Source of the DNA: a virus
Length of the DNA: 24,040 nucleotides
IMG/VR virus record: IMGVR_UViG_3300005912_000055
Location: 1 to 24,040 of that record
Strand: one strand, 5' to 3'
In this document: piece after piece, positions 7,678-14,416 of the stretch
Layout of the letters: every line of letters begins with the position of its first letter
Numbering within the stretch: the stretch's first letter is position 1
The notes under the pieces: model-generated
Database searches by the model: none
Seen by the model: the letters and a program-made list of their open reading frames with translations, nothing else
Told to the model about the DNA's origin: nothing
Made by a program: the position numbers and the translations under genes

Positions 7678-8126
7678 TGGATATTACATTTAATGTTAAA
7701 AATTTAAAAAAAGTTTTATTTCAATTAGAAAAATTAGAAAAAGATATGGAGTTACCTTTTCAAGAAGTAGTTAAGGGTGGTGGACAATTAATTAGAGCAG
7801 AAGCAATTAAAAGTATTCAGACAGGTGCAAAGTCAGGTGTTATATATCAAATGTATAATCCTCGTAGAGAACATAGAGCATCTGCACCTGGACAATCTCC
7901 TGCATCTGATACGGGAAATTTAGTTAACAAAATAGTTGTTAGACAAAAAGGTGCCAATGTTACCAATGTAGAAAGTAATGCAAATTATTCAGCTTATTTG
8001 GAATACGGTACAAGTAAAATGGAAGCAAGACCATTTATGTTACCAGCATTTGAAAAAAGTAAAAAGCCAATTATAAATGCAGTAATTAATAGAGTGAAAC
8101 AAAAAATTATGGAATATACTAAATGA
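7677..8126 (+). CDS. HK97 gp10-like tail/neck protein
   Basis: 149 residues of the HK97 gp10 family (tail terminator or neck component). Visible features are the amphipathic N-terminus (NLKKVLFQLEKLEKD), GGGQLIRAEAIKSIQTG, the loop RREHRASAPGQSPASDTGNLVNKI that is the family hallmark, and YSAYLEYGTSKMEARPFMLPAFEKSK near the end, where E-Y-G-T-S...A-R-P-F is strongly conserved. Start and stop are both overlapped (TAATG in front, ATGA behind), so it is translationally coupled to both neighbours. Confidence 0.92.
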   Translation: MDITFNVKNLKKVLFQLEKLEKDMELPFQEVVKGGGQLIRAEAIKSIQTGAKSGVIYQMYNPRREHRASAPGQSPASDTGNLVNKIVVRQKGANVTNVESNANYSAYLEYGTSKMEARPFMLPAFEKSKKPIINAVINRVKQKIMEYTK

Positions 8127-8521
8127 CAGATTTTGCAGTTACATTACAAACAACAGTATATAATGCTTTATTGGCAGACGCTACTTTAGTAAGTGCAGTT
8201 ACAGGAATTTACGATTTTGTTCCAGAGGGAACAGCATTTCCATATGTTAAAGTTGGAGATCAGACTATGGTAGATGATGGAACGAAAAACAAAAAAGGGA
8301 ATGATTTTACCCTTATGATCCATACTTTTTCAAGATATAGAGGAAGTAAGGAAATAAAAGAAATTATGTCATTAGTCTATGATGTATTACACGAATCAAG
8401 TTTATCAGTATCAGGTGCTTTCAATAATATGAGATTTGAGTTCTCTGATATAATTAAAGAAAATGATGGGCTTACAACACATGGAATGCAAAGATTTAGA
8501 GTTTTTGTATTGACAAATTAA
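8123..8521 (+). CDS. Tail completion protein, DUF3168 family
   Basis: A 132-residue protein with the usual DUF3168 pattern: a helix at the N-terminus (VTLQTTVYNALLAD), then VTGIYDFVPEGTAFPYVKVGD, a strand with FTLMIHTFSRYRGSKEI, and the C-terminal MQRFRVFV strand. Structurally characterised relatives act as tail terminators that cap the tail tube and join it to the neck. It overlaps the gp10-like gene by 4 nt (ATGA). Length and gene order are normal. Confidence 0.88.
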   Translation: MTDFAVTLQTTVYNALLADATLVSAVTGIYDFVPEGTAFPYVKVGDQTMVDDGTKNKKGNDFTLMIHTFSRYRGSKEIKEIMSLVYDVLHESSLSVSGAFNNMRFEFSDIIKENDGLTTHGMQRFRVFVLTN

Positions 8522-8538
8522 AAAATAAATAATATTAA
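8510..8538 (+). promoter_or_regulatory. Weak sigma70-like promoter candidate before the major tail protein
   Basis: TTGACA (8510-8515) matches the -35 consensus exactly, and TATTAA (8533-8538) lies 17 nt downstream as a 4/6 match to the -10 hexamer. It overlaps the end of the DUF3168 gene and stands 22 nt before the ATG of the abundant tail tube protein, where an internal promoter would make sense. In AT-rich DNA such matches occur by chance. Confidence 0.3.
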
Positions 8539-8559
8539 AAATAAACAAGGAGAAACAAC

Positions 8560-8991
8560 ATGGCAGCACAAAAAGGTTCAGCATTTTTATTGAAAGATAA
8601 TAGTACAGGAACACCAGTAACATTAGGTGGAATGAGAAGTACATCAATGTCTATTAATGGAGAAACAGTTGATGTTACAACAAAAGATTCGGCAACATTT
8701 GGTGGATCAGCAGGAGATGATATAGGTAGAGCACTTGGTGGAAATATGGGAATAAGAAGTATGACTATTTCTGCAAGTGGAGTATTTACTGATGCAGCAT
8801 CAGAAACTACAACAAGAGCAACTGCATTTAGTGGAGATTCAGTAAATTACGATTTGGTATTTGGAGATACTTCAACTGCAAAAGGTGCTTTTATAATTAC
8901 GTCTTATGAAAGAGCAGGAGAATATAATGGAGAAGAAACTTATTCATTAACTCTTGAATCAAATGGTACAATAACTTGGGCTGACGCATAA
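8560..8991 (+). CDS. Major tail (tube) protein, TP901-1-like family
   Basis: 143 residues forming the tail tube subunit. The sequence shows the family's alternation of Gly/Thr/Ser-rich strands: MAAQKGSAFLLKDN, GGMRSTSMSINGETVDVTTKD, IRSMTISASGVFTD and the C-terminal YNGEETYSLTLESNGTITW, matching the TP901-1/GTA tail tube pattern. No C-terminal Ig-like extension is present, so it is the minimal form. AAGGAG about 8 nt before the ATG is strong, as expected for a protein made in many copies. The 38-nt leader is the largest gap in this part of the operon and carries a weak promoter-like sequence. Confidence 0.9.
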   Translation: MAAQKGSAFLLKDNSTGTPVTLGGMRSTSMSINGETVDVTTKDSATFGGSAGDDIGRALGGNMGIRSMTISASGVFTDAASETTTRATAFSGDSVNYDLVFGDTSTAKGAFIITSYERAGEYNGEETYSLTLESNGTITWADA

Positions 8992-9008
8992 TCAACAAAG
9001 GATTAATA

Positions 9009-9347
9009 ATGGAACATACAGATGGGTTTAAAGTGATAGAAATAAAATTTCAAGGAGAGTCCTATAATGGTTTCTACAAGGTTACTAGAAAGGGTGTAGT
9101 TACTATCGAAACAAGAAGTGATATTCCTGTTAAACCCTACGATAAGGTTTCAATAGGTGTTAATGAGTTAATTGTTCAAAAGGTACAAATTTATTCAAAT
9201 AGAGCAGAAATTACTTGCGAAGATATAAATACAAGTGATATAGTTAAATCAAATAAGACTTTGAAAAAACTAAAAAAATCTGAACCAACAGAAAAAAATA
9301 TACTTGAACAATTAATAGAAAAGGACACTAATGGCGAATCAGTATAA
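9009..9347 (+). CDS. Unknown protein between tail tube and tail chaperone
   Basis: This 112-residue protein has two parts: residues 1-75 read as beta strands (VIEIKFQGESYNGFYKV, VVTIETRSDIPVKPYDKV, ELIVQKVQIYSNRAEITCED), and residues 76-112 are a Lys/Glu-rich helix-like tail. I recognise no family. AAAGGA stands upstream of the ATG, and the 3' end overlaps the chaperone gene by 17 nt, so it is co-translated with it. The location suggests a tail component or a second tail assembly factor; this is inference. Confidence 0.8.
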   Translation: MEHTDGFKVIEIKFQGESYNGFYKVTRKGVVTIETRSDIPVKPYDKVSIGVNELIVQKVQIYSNRAEITCEDINTSDIVKSNKTLKKLKKSEPTEKNILEQLIEKDTNGESV

Positions 9348-9708
9348 AGGCGAAGTCAAGGGTAAGCTAGGAGATAAAGAAAGAACTTTTAGACTTACCT
9401 TTGACAGTATAGTTAATATAGAAAATAGAAGTGGTAAAACAATTTTAGATATTACCAATAATATGGCTCAAAATAAATACTCTTTACAAGATGTAACTAT
9501 TGTTATGCACGAGGGACTTTTAGGTGCAGGTGGTAAATTTACACAAGGAGCAGTGGGCGATATGATTATTCAAACTGGATTATTAAAAATTGCAATATTA
9601 TGTTCAACAATATTAATGACAATATTTACTGGCGATAAAGAAGAAGAAGATTCCCCTTTAGTACAGGGGGAGAACGAGCCGAAAGATACCCAATCCAGCA
9701 ATACCTAG
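9331..9708 (+). CDS. Tail assembly chaperone, GTA gp10-like (short, in-frame product)
   Basis: 125 residues. The first ~95 match the GTA gp10-like tail assembly chaperone family: KGEVKGKLGDKERTFRLTFDSIVNIENRSGKTILDI, followed by the helical VTIVMHEGLLGAGGKFTQGAVGDMI. It corresponds to lambda gpG, the factor that keeps the tape measure soluble and recruits tail tube subunits. The 0-frame ends in a polar tail (DKEEEDSPLVQGENEPKD) at TAG 9706-9708. A CCCTTTA heptamer at 9654-9660, in the correct phase (C CCT TTA), allows a fraction of ribosomes to slip back one base and make a 182-residue fusion. The start overlaps the upstream gene by 17 nt. Confidence 0.9.
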   Translation: MANQYKGEVKGKLGDKERTFRLTFDSIVNIENRSGKTILDITNNMAQNKYSLQDVTIVMHEGLLGAGGKFTQGAVGDMIIQTGLLKIAILCSTILMTIFTGDKEEEDSPLVQGENEPKDTQSSNT

Positions 9709-9878
9709 AAATAGGTCTTGGTGTATTAAAATTCTCCCCTAAAGTATTTTGGGATTTATCAATAACAGAATTTGTTTCTGCCTTAAATGGATATAAATTA
9801 TCCAAAGGGCAAAATAAAAATTCAGAACCAACTCAATCAAAACAATTAGAGGAATTAATGCGACAATTCCCAGATTAA
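9639..9878 (+). CDS. Tail assembly chaperone -1 frameshift extension (rcc01693-like domain)
   Basis: This frame is open from just after a TAA at 9636-9638 to TAA 9876-9878 but has no usable start codon before its last eight codons, so it can only be read by frameshifting from the gene above. After the slip at 9660 it adds 72 residues, including YLEIGLGVLKFSPKVFWDLS and ITEFVSALNGYKLSKG; the G-L-G-V-L-(K/R)-x-S-P-x-x-F-W pattern is that of the small rcc01693-like tail assembly chaperone of gene transfer agents. Full fusion: bases 9331-9660 followed by 9660-9878, 182 residues. This is the counterpart of lambda gpGT: the T-like part would bind tube subunits while the G-like part coats the tape measure encoded next. 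Confidence 0.9.
   Translation, partial: RRRRFPFSTGGERAERYPIQQYLEIGLGVLKFSPKVFWDLSITEFVSALNGYKLSKGQNKNSEPTQSKQLEELMRQFPD
9654..9740 (+). promoter_or_regulatory. Programmed -1 ribosomal frameshift signal with structured stimulator
   Basis: The slippery heptamer CCCTTTA (9654-9660) fits X XXY YYZ exactly in the reading phase. After a 5-nt spacer (GTACA), GGGGGAGAA (9666-9674) pairs with TTCTCCCCT (9732-9740): eight Watson-Crick pairs plus one G-U. Inside the loop, ATAC and CCAA (9686-9693) pair with TTGG and GTAT (9718-9726) with one bulged T, and ACCTA (9703-9707) pairs with TAGGT (9712-9716) around a GAAA tetraloop. The 0-frame stop TAG (9706-9708) is at the tip of that innermost hairpin. All parts are read directly from the sequence; efficiency is unknown. 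Confidence 0.87.
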
Positions 9879-9882
9879 TATT

Positions 9883-11892
9883 ATGGCTGCAAATTTAGCA
9901 ACAATCAGAGTAGAACTTATTGCAAACGCACAAAAGTTTAAATCTAATATAGACAAAGCATCTACTAGTCTTAAAAAAGTAAATAAGTCTAGTATTACTA
10001 CTGCCAAAGGTGCATCTAAATTACAAGCTAAAATGAGAGATGTTGCAGGTTCTATTGCAGCTGTACAAGGTCCACTAGGTCCCGTAGCAGGTCGTTTAAA
10101 CGCTATTGGTGCAATAATGGGTAGAGTTAGTTTAAAAGGACTTGCCATGACTGGTGCGTTCGTTGCAGCAGGTTTTGCACTTACTAAATTAATTAAGAAT
10201 GTAACTGCTGTTCAAACACAAATGCTTAAATTAGAAGCTATCTTTAAAGCAACAGGTGGTGCTGCAGGATTAAGTTTAGTTGAAATAGAAAATTTATCTA
10301 CTGAAATTGGTATTGCAACATTAGCATCAACTGCAAAAGTAAGAGATGCAGCAGGTATAATGTTAACTTTTAAATCTATAACTGGAGATACTTTTAAAGA
10401 CGCATTAAGATTAGCACAAGATTTAGCAGAAGTAGGCTTTGGTGATTTAAAAATGGGTGCTACTCAATTAGGTAAAGCATTAGAAGATCCAATAGTTGGT
10501 TTAGGTGCATTAAGACGAGTAGGTGTTTCATTTACAGATGCACAAAAAGAAATGATTCAAGTTCTTACTATGACTGGTAGAAAAGCAGAAGCACAAAGAA
10601 TTATTTTAGACGCATTAGATCAACAAGTAGGTGGTGCTGGTGTTAAAGCAGCAACTGGTTTAGCTGGTGCAATAGATTCTTTAAGAGAAAATCTTGATAT
10701 ATTTTTTGAAAGAAGTAAATTTGGTGTTGCAATAGTTGATGGATTAACTTGGTCAATGAATATGCTAGGTAAAGCATTTGGAGATGTTGATTTAGCAGCA
10801 GGTAAGTTAACAACATTAAGACAAGTTACAGATTCCATTAAAGAGATGAAAGCTGAAATGGAAACTCTTAATATAGAAGATGACATTGGTTCTGATATGA
10901 ATGAGGGAGCTATGACTTCCGATCAAAAAAGATATGCTGAATTACAAAAATTAATTGCCGAACATATGGTTCAGTTAGATAATTTGGCTACTGAATCAAA
11001 TAAACAAGCTCATAAAGAATCTCTTATTACAGCTACAAAAGTTAAAGAAGAACATACGTTGCGTGATTTACAAGAAAAAAATGCAAGAATACATGAAAGA
11101 ACTACTGATAGAGCAATTGAAGCATTAGGTAAAACGGATTCGGAATTAAAAAATTTAACTGATACATATAAAATACAAGATGAGTTAAGAAAAAAACTTG
11201 GTAGTGATGGAAAAATATCAGAAGATGCACTCATAGAACAAATGAAAATAGCTACTGCTGGTATAAGAGAAAGAAATGCAGCATATGAAGAATTAAGAGT
11301 AATACAAGAAGATTTAGATAAAGTAGCACAAGGTGTTGGATCTACATTTGCAGATGTTGGAGATAAAATATCTGATGCTATGTTTAGAGGTAAATTACAC
11401 ACTTTAGATTTTAAAAATATTCTTTTAGAAATGGTAATAGCATTACAAAAAATGATATTCAAAGTAATGGTATTAGATAAAATACAAAAAAGTATAGAAG
11501 AAAGAATAAGTAAGGGTGGTATTAATTTTGGAAGTATATTAAAAGGTATATTTACAGGTGGTGGTGCTACAACAGGAACTACACTTCCAGGTCAAGCAGG
11601 TGGTGGTACAGTACAACAAGGACAACCAACTTTAGTTGGAGAAAGAGGTCCAGAGTTATTTGTTCCTAATAGTTCAGGTTCAATTAAAACTAATGCAGAT
11701 ACAAAACAATCTTTAGGTGGTGGTGGTGGTGGAGTAGCTATTACACAAAATTTAAACTTTGCTGTAGGTATAACCAATACTGTTAGAGCAGAAATTATGA
11801 ATATGTTACCAGCAATTCAACAATCAACAATATCAGCAGTTGCAGACGCAAAGCAACGAGGTGGTAAATTTAGTAAGGCATTCGGTAGTTAA
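9883..11892 (+). CDS. Tail tape measure protein
   Basis: 669 residues. The N-terminal third is Ala/Gly/Leu-rich and helical (ATIRVELIANAQKFKSNID), with a hydrophobic segment near residues 85-104 (GLAMTGAFVAAGFALTKLI). Next comes a prophage tape-measure-type domain with ALRLAQDLAEVGFGDL and the GRKAEAQRIILDAL motif. A coiled-coil-rich middle follows (about 310-490). The C-terminal end has GGGTVQQGQPTLVGERGPELFVP (near residues 570-595, familiar from lambda H-like proteins) and a Gly-rich linker. No peptidase domain is visible. Taking the usual 1.5 angstrom per residue, 669 residues would correspond to a tail of roughly 100 nm. It starts 4 nt after the chaperone extension ends. Confidence 0.93.
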   Translation: MAANLATIRVELIANAQKFKSNIDKASTSLKKVNKSSITTAKGASKLQAKMRDVAGSIAAVQGPLGPVAGRLNAIGAIMGRVSLKGLAMTGAFVAAGFALTKLIKNVTAVQTQMLKLEAIFKATGGAAGLSLVEIENLSTEIGIATLASTAKVRDAAGIMLTFKSITGDTFKDALRLAQDLAEVGFGDLKMGATQLGKALEDPIVGLGALRRVGVSFTDAQKEMIQVLTMTGRKAEAQRIILDALDQQVGGAGVKAATGLAGAIDSLRENLDIFFERSKFGVAIVDGLTWSMNMLGKAFGDVDLAAGKLTTLRQVTDSIKEMKAEMETLNIEDDIGSDMNEGAMTSDQKRYAELQKLIAEHMVQLDNLATESNKQAHKESLITATKVKEEHTLRDLQEKNARIHERTTDRAIEALGKTDSELKNLTDTYKIQDELRKKLGSDGKISEDALIEQMKIATAGIRERNAAYEELRVIQEDLDKVAQGVGSTFADVGDKISDAMFRGKLHTLDFKNILLEMVIALQKMIFKVMVLDKIQKSIEERISKGGINFGSILKGIFTGGGATTGTTLPGQAGGGTVQQGQPTLVGERGPELFVPNSSGSIKTNADTKQSLGGGGGGVAITQNLNFAVGITNTVRAEIMNMLPAIQQSTISAVADAKQRGGKFSKAFGS

Positions 11893-11894
11893 TT

Positions 11895-12521
11895 ATGGCA
11901 TCATACACACCAAGTTATCCTTTGACACTTCCTACTATTACAGGAATTAAAACACAAAATTTTGGATTAAATAGAGTAGTAGCTGTTACTGAATCTCCTT
12001 TTACCAATCAAGAACAAGTCTATGAACATAATGGTTCTCAATGGAGAGCTACTTTTACTTTACCACCCATGAAAAAAGAAAGTGCAGCACAATGGTTGGC
12101 TTTTCTTATGTTATTAAGAGGTCGTAGAGGAACTTTTAAAATAGGCGATCAAGATAGAAAAACAATTCAAGGAACAGCAACAGAAACAATTTTAGTTAAT
12201 GGTGCAGCACAAACTGGTAATGCTATTAATTTAGATGGCTTTACTGCAAGTAGAGCAAATGTTTTTTTAGCTGGAGATTATATTCAAATAAATAGTTATC
12301 TTTATATGGTGAGTGCCAATGTAACTGCTGATGGTAGTGGAGAGGCTACTGTTTATGTTGAACCACCTTTAAGAACAGGTATTGAAGTTATTAATGATAA
12401 TACAACAGTAATTTATTCAAACACAACAACAATAATGAGATTAGACACAAACGAACTTAATTGGGATACAAACCAAGTAAGTGTTTATGGAATATCTTTT
12501 TCTTGTAGCGAGTCTTTATAA
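11895..12521 (+). CDS. Putative distal tail protein
   Basis: 208 residues. The N-terminal half matches a phage family with the signature YPLTLPTITGIKTQNFGLNR, then AVTESPFTNQEQVYEHNGSQW, then LPPMKKESAAQWLAFLMLLRGRRGTF; its second half is beta-rich with AGDYIQINSYLYMV and ends VSVYGISFSCSESL. Relatives occur right after the tape measure in YuA-like siphophages and marine phages. Position and two-domain build suggest the distal tail ring (Dit-like) role; the exact role is inferred. Only 2 nt separate it from the tape measure stop. Confidence 0.78.
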   Translation: MASYTPSYPLTLPTITGIKTQNFGLNRVVAVTESPFTNQEQVYEHNGSQWRATFTLPPMKKESAAQWLAFLMLLRGRRGTFKIGDQDRKTIQGTATETILVNGAAQTGNAINLDGFTASRANVFLAGDYIQINSYLYMVSANVTADGSGEATVYVEPPLRTGIEVINDNTTVIYSNTTTIMRLDTNELNWDTNQVSVYGISFSCSESL

Positions 12522-12549
12522 GGATTTATGATTAATGGAGATTACCCAA

Positions 12550-12675
12550 ATGGATTACAGATTTACAGCGATACTTATTTTAATGCTATCAGCATTAGCT
12601 TTCTTTGCAGAACCAGCTTATCCACATAATAAAAATTCAAATATTTACATAAATAAAGATTTTATAAAAAAATAA
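12550..12675 (+). CDS. Candidate 41-residue exported or membrane peptide
   Basis: The ATG at 12550 has GGAG 9 nt upstream. The peptide begins MDYRFTAILILMLSALAFFAEPAY, a short n-region followed by a hydrophobic core and a possible signal-peptidase site near FFA-EP, then a polar tail. A second start, ATG 12528, opens a different 33-codon frame with no recognisable character and poorer ribosome binding site spacing; I prefer 12550. No family is known to me. It is the first of five small genes inserted between two tail genes. Confidence 0.5.
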   Translation: MDYRFTAILILMLSALAFFAEPAYPHNKNSNIYINKDFIKK

Positions 12676-12718
12676 AAAATACCTAAATACTTAACAAAAA
12701 AATTACCTTCACCAAAAA

Positions 12719-12847
12719 ATGACAAGATCCTTATTAAAAATAATAGTTAAACTCCGTATGATGTATTGTGATGCTAGAGGTCATCATGGTAAAAAATGGA
12801 ATTATGAACCATCAGATAATTATATGGGTAGAAAAAAGAAAAAATAA
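12719..12847 (+). CDS. Candidate 42-residue basic peptide
   Basis: An ATG-to-TAA frame that ends directly against the next start at 12848. The peptide has an amphipathic basic N-terminus (LLKIIVKLRMMYC), a central DARGHHGKKWNYEPSDNY and a Lys-rich tail (GRKKKK). No Shine-Dalgarno sequence is visible, so the call rests on exact abutment with the next gene and on the otherwise empty interval. Function is unknown. Confidence 0.4.
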   Translation: MTRSLLKIIVKLRMMYCDARGHHGKKWNYEPSDNYMGRKKKK

Positions 12848-13060
12848 ATGAAATTTATATTAATAATATTTTTATGTTCCTTTATAAATGATCAATGCTT
12901 ATCTCCAGTAGAAATAAAACTAGAATATAATTCATGGAAAGAATGTACTATTGCTGCATTTGAAGTATCTAGAGAATTAATAATTGCACAAGAAGATAGT
13001 TTTATTAATAATAATAAAATAGCAACAAAATTTATATGTAAAGAAGTACAGGGAGTTTAA
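12848..13060 (+). CDS. Small exported Cys-containing protein
   Basis: 70 residues with an N-terminal signal-like hydrophobic run (MKFILIIFLCSFIN), then CLSPVEIKLEYNSWKECTIAAFEVSREL and a C-terminal KFICKEVQGV. After the signal, three Cys remain (in DQCLS, KECTI, FICKE). The arrangement resembles short secreted or periplasmic proteins common in marine phage tail regions; function is not known. It starts immediately after the preceding stop, and GGGAG for the next gene lies inside its last codons. Confidence 0.68.
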   Translation: MKFILIIFLCSFINDQCLSPVEIKLEYNSWKECTIAAFEVSRELIIAQEDSFINNNKIATKFICKEVQGV

Positions 13061-13061
13061 A

Positions 13062-13244
13062 ATGAAAATAGATATTAAAAAAATTATAGGTTTTTTAACT
13101 ACTGCCTTATTTGGAATACTAGTATGGGCATTAATAACTTTAATTGAAATTAAAGGTGACCAACAGCATATTAAAGGTGAGTTAAATGGTATTGACAAAG
13201 CAATTTCTAGAATCTATGGTTTTATAAATAGTAAAAACAAATGA
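13062..13244 (+). CDS. Single-span membrane protein with helical tail (holin-like shape)
   Basis: 60 residues: a basic N-terminus (MKIDIKKI), one transmembrane segment (residues about 9-29, IGFLTTALFGILVWALITLIE), then a polar helix with heptad-like spacing (GDQQHIKGELNGIDKAISRIYGF). GGGAG lies about 7 nt before the ATG. The shape fits a small holin, a spanin-like partner or an exclusion protein; no family signature decides between them. It overlaps the next gene by 4 nt (ATGA). Confidence 0.72.
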   Translation: MKIDIKKIIGFLTTALFGILVWALITLIEIKGDQQHIKGELNGIDKAISRIYGFINSKNK

Positions 13245-13402
13245 GAGATAACAAAACATTACTTTTCTTTCAAAAAGAACTTGAAAAAAAATATAAAGAA
13301 ATGTCTTTATTTAGAAATTTAAAGAAAGAAGTTAATACTGGTGCTCACGGAACACAAAAATATGTGATTAAGAAAGGCATCAATAAAGGTAAAATATTAT
13401 AA
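13241..13402 (+). CDS. Small basic protein of unknown function
   Basis: 53 residues starting on ATGA, which overlaps the end of the membrane protein gene, so it is probably translationally coupled to it. The sequence is Lys-rich: TLLFFQKELEKKYKEMSLF is a likely amphipathic helix, followed by VNTGAHGTQKYVIKKG. No family is recognised. It is the last gene of the small-gene island and ends 16 nt before the next tail gene. Confidence 0.6.
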   Translation: MRDNKTLLFFQKELEKKYKEMSLFRNLKKEVNTGAHGTQKYVIKKGINKGKIL

Positions 13403-13418
13403 CCAATTAAGGAATTAA

Positions 13419-13997
13419 ATGGCAAGAGATATAACAAGTGCTTTTAATAATGCTATAACAGATCAAGTTGTTAGACCTCTTATGGCTATTGAATTAGAAT
13501 TTAGTGATGGAACATTAAGAATGTGGAATGGTTATGGAGATATAACTATGACTGCTGGTGGTTCTTCTCAAACATTTACTGGTGCTGGAGATTTACTTGC
13601 TATTACAGAAATAGAAGAAAGTGATATACTTTCTATGAGTGGTGTTACTTTAACTTTATCAGGAATTAAATCTAGTTTAATTGCTACTGCTTTATCAGCA
13701 CAATATACAAATAGAAATGGTGCAATTTATTTAGGTTTATTTGATACTTCTGCAAATGTAATTGCTGATGTTTATACTATTTTTAAAGGTAAAATGGACG
13801 TACTAAATATTTCAGAAGGTAGAGAAACAACACTTATTCAATTAAAATTAGAAAGTCGATTAATTTCTTTTGAAAAACCCTCTAATAGAATGTACACTTT
13901 TGAAGATCAAAAAGTAGATTATCCAAATGATTTAGGTTTTGAATTTATACCTGACCTACAAGATAAAGAAATTATTTGGGGAAAAGCAACTAATTAA
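13419..13997 (+). CDS. Tail protein, DUF2163-like / baseplate hub region
   Basis: 192 residues. The pattern RPLMAIELEFSDGTLRMWNGYGDI, then TFTGAGDLLAITEIEESDIL, then MSGVTLTLSGI is that of a beta-rich tail protein that precedes the peptidase-like and J-like genes in many siphophages and gene transfer agents. The end (EDQKVDYPNDLGFEFIPDLQDKEIIWGKA) is also typical. It probably contributes to the hub or baseplate below the distal tail ring. AAGGA stands upstream of the ATG; the stop overlaps the next ATG by one base. Confidence 0.82.
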   Translation: MARDITSAFNNAITDQVVRPLMAIELEFSDGTLRMWNGYGDITMTAGGSSQTFTGAGDLLAITEIEESDILSMSGVTLTLSGIKSSLIATALSAQYTNRNGAIYLGLFDTSANVIADVYTIFKGKMDVLNISEGRETTLIQLKLESRLISFEKPSNRMYTFEDQKVDYPNDLGFEFIPDLQDKEIIWGKATN

Positions 13998-14416
13998 TGC
14001 GTGTTGAAAATTGGGATTCTAAATTAGAAAAAGTTATTCAAGAAACCAAAAATAAAGATAAATTTATATTTGGTAAAAATGATTGTGTTACGTTTGTTAT
14101 AAATAGTATTGAAGCTATTACTGGTAAAAAAGTTTTTGATGATAAGTATAAAACTATAACAGAAGCAAAAAAAATAATAAAAAGTTTAAAAAGTAAAGAT
14201 TTATTAGATATAGCATTAAAAATAGCTAAAGAAAATAATTTTAAAGTTATTGATATAAATAAAGCACAAAAAGGAGATGTTTTATATTATAAAGATACAA
14301 CAGATTTAGATGGTACATTAGGTATATGTATTGGAGAAAAAATAATGTTTAACTGGAAAAAATCAATAGTTTTAATGGATAAAATTTATTGTAAAATGGC
14401 TTGGAGAATTGAATAG
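13997..14416 (+). CDS. NlpC/P60-like (DUF6950-like) tail protein, apparently without catalytic His
   Basis: 139 residues in the place where GTAs and many siphophages encode a cell wall Cys peptidase. The Cys loop is present (FGKNDCVTFVINSIEAITG, Cys30), as are the GDVLYY strand and the strand that normally carries the His (here GTLGICIGEKIMFNW). The protein contains no histidine at all, so the standard Cys-His dyad cannot form. This fits the DUF6950-like branch, which keeps the fold and the Cys but seems to serve as a tail tip structural part. Strongly Lys/Ile-rich. The stop TAG overlaps the GTG start of the hub gene (TAGTG). Confidence 0.8.
   Translation: MRVENWDSKLEKVIQETKNKDKFIFGKNDCVTFVINSIEAITGKKVFDDKYKTITEAKKIIKSLKSKDLLDIALKIAKENNFKVIDINKAQKGDVLYYKDTTDLDGTLGICIGEKIMFNWKKSIVLMDKIYCKMAWRIE

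Noticed and set aside
9651-9671. Small hairpin TCCCC/GGGGA around the slippery site as an intrinsic terminator or main frameshift structure
   Set aside because: It would include the slippery bases themselves, which are inside the ribosome during the slip, and no T-run follows. The downstream pairing 9666-9674 with 9732-9740 has the right distance and is more extensive.
12528-12629. 33-codon frame starting at ATG 12528
   Set aside because: Poor ribosome binding site spacing and no recognisable character; the overlapping frame from 12550 has a GGAG at 9 nt and a signal-like sequence.
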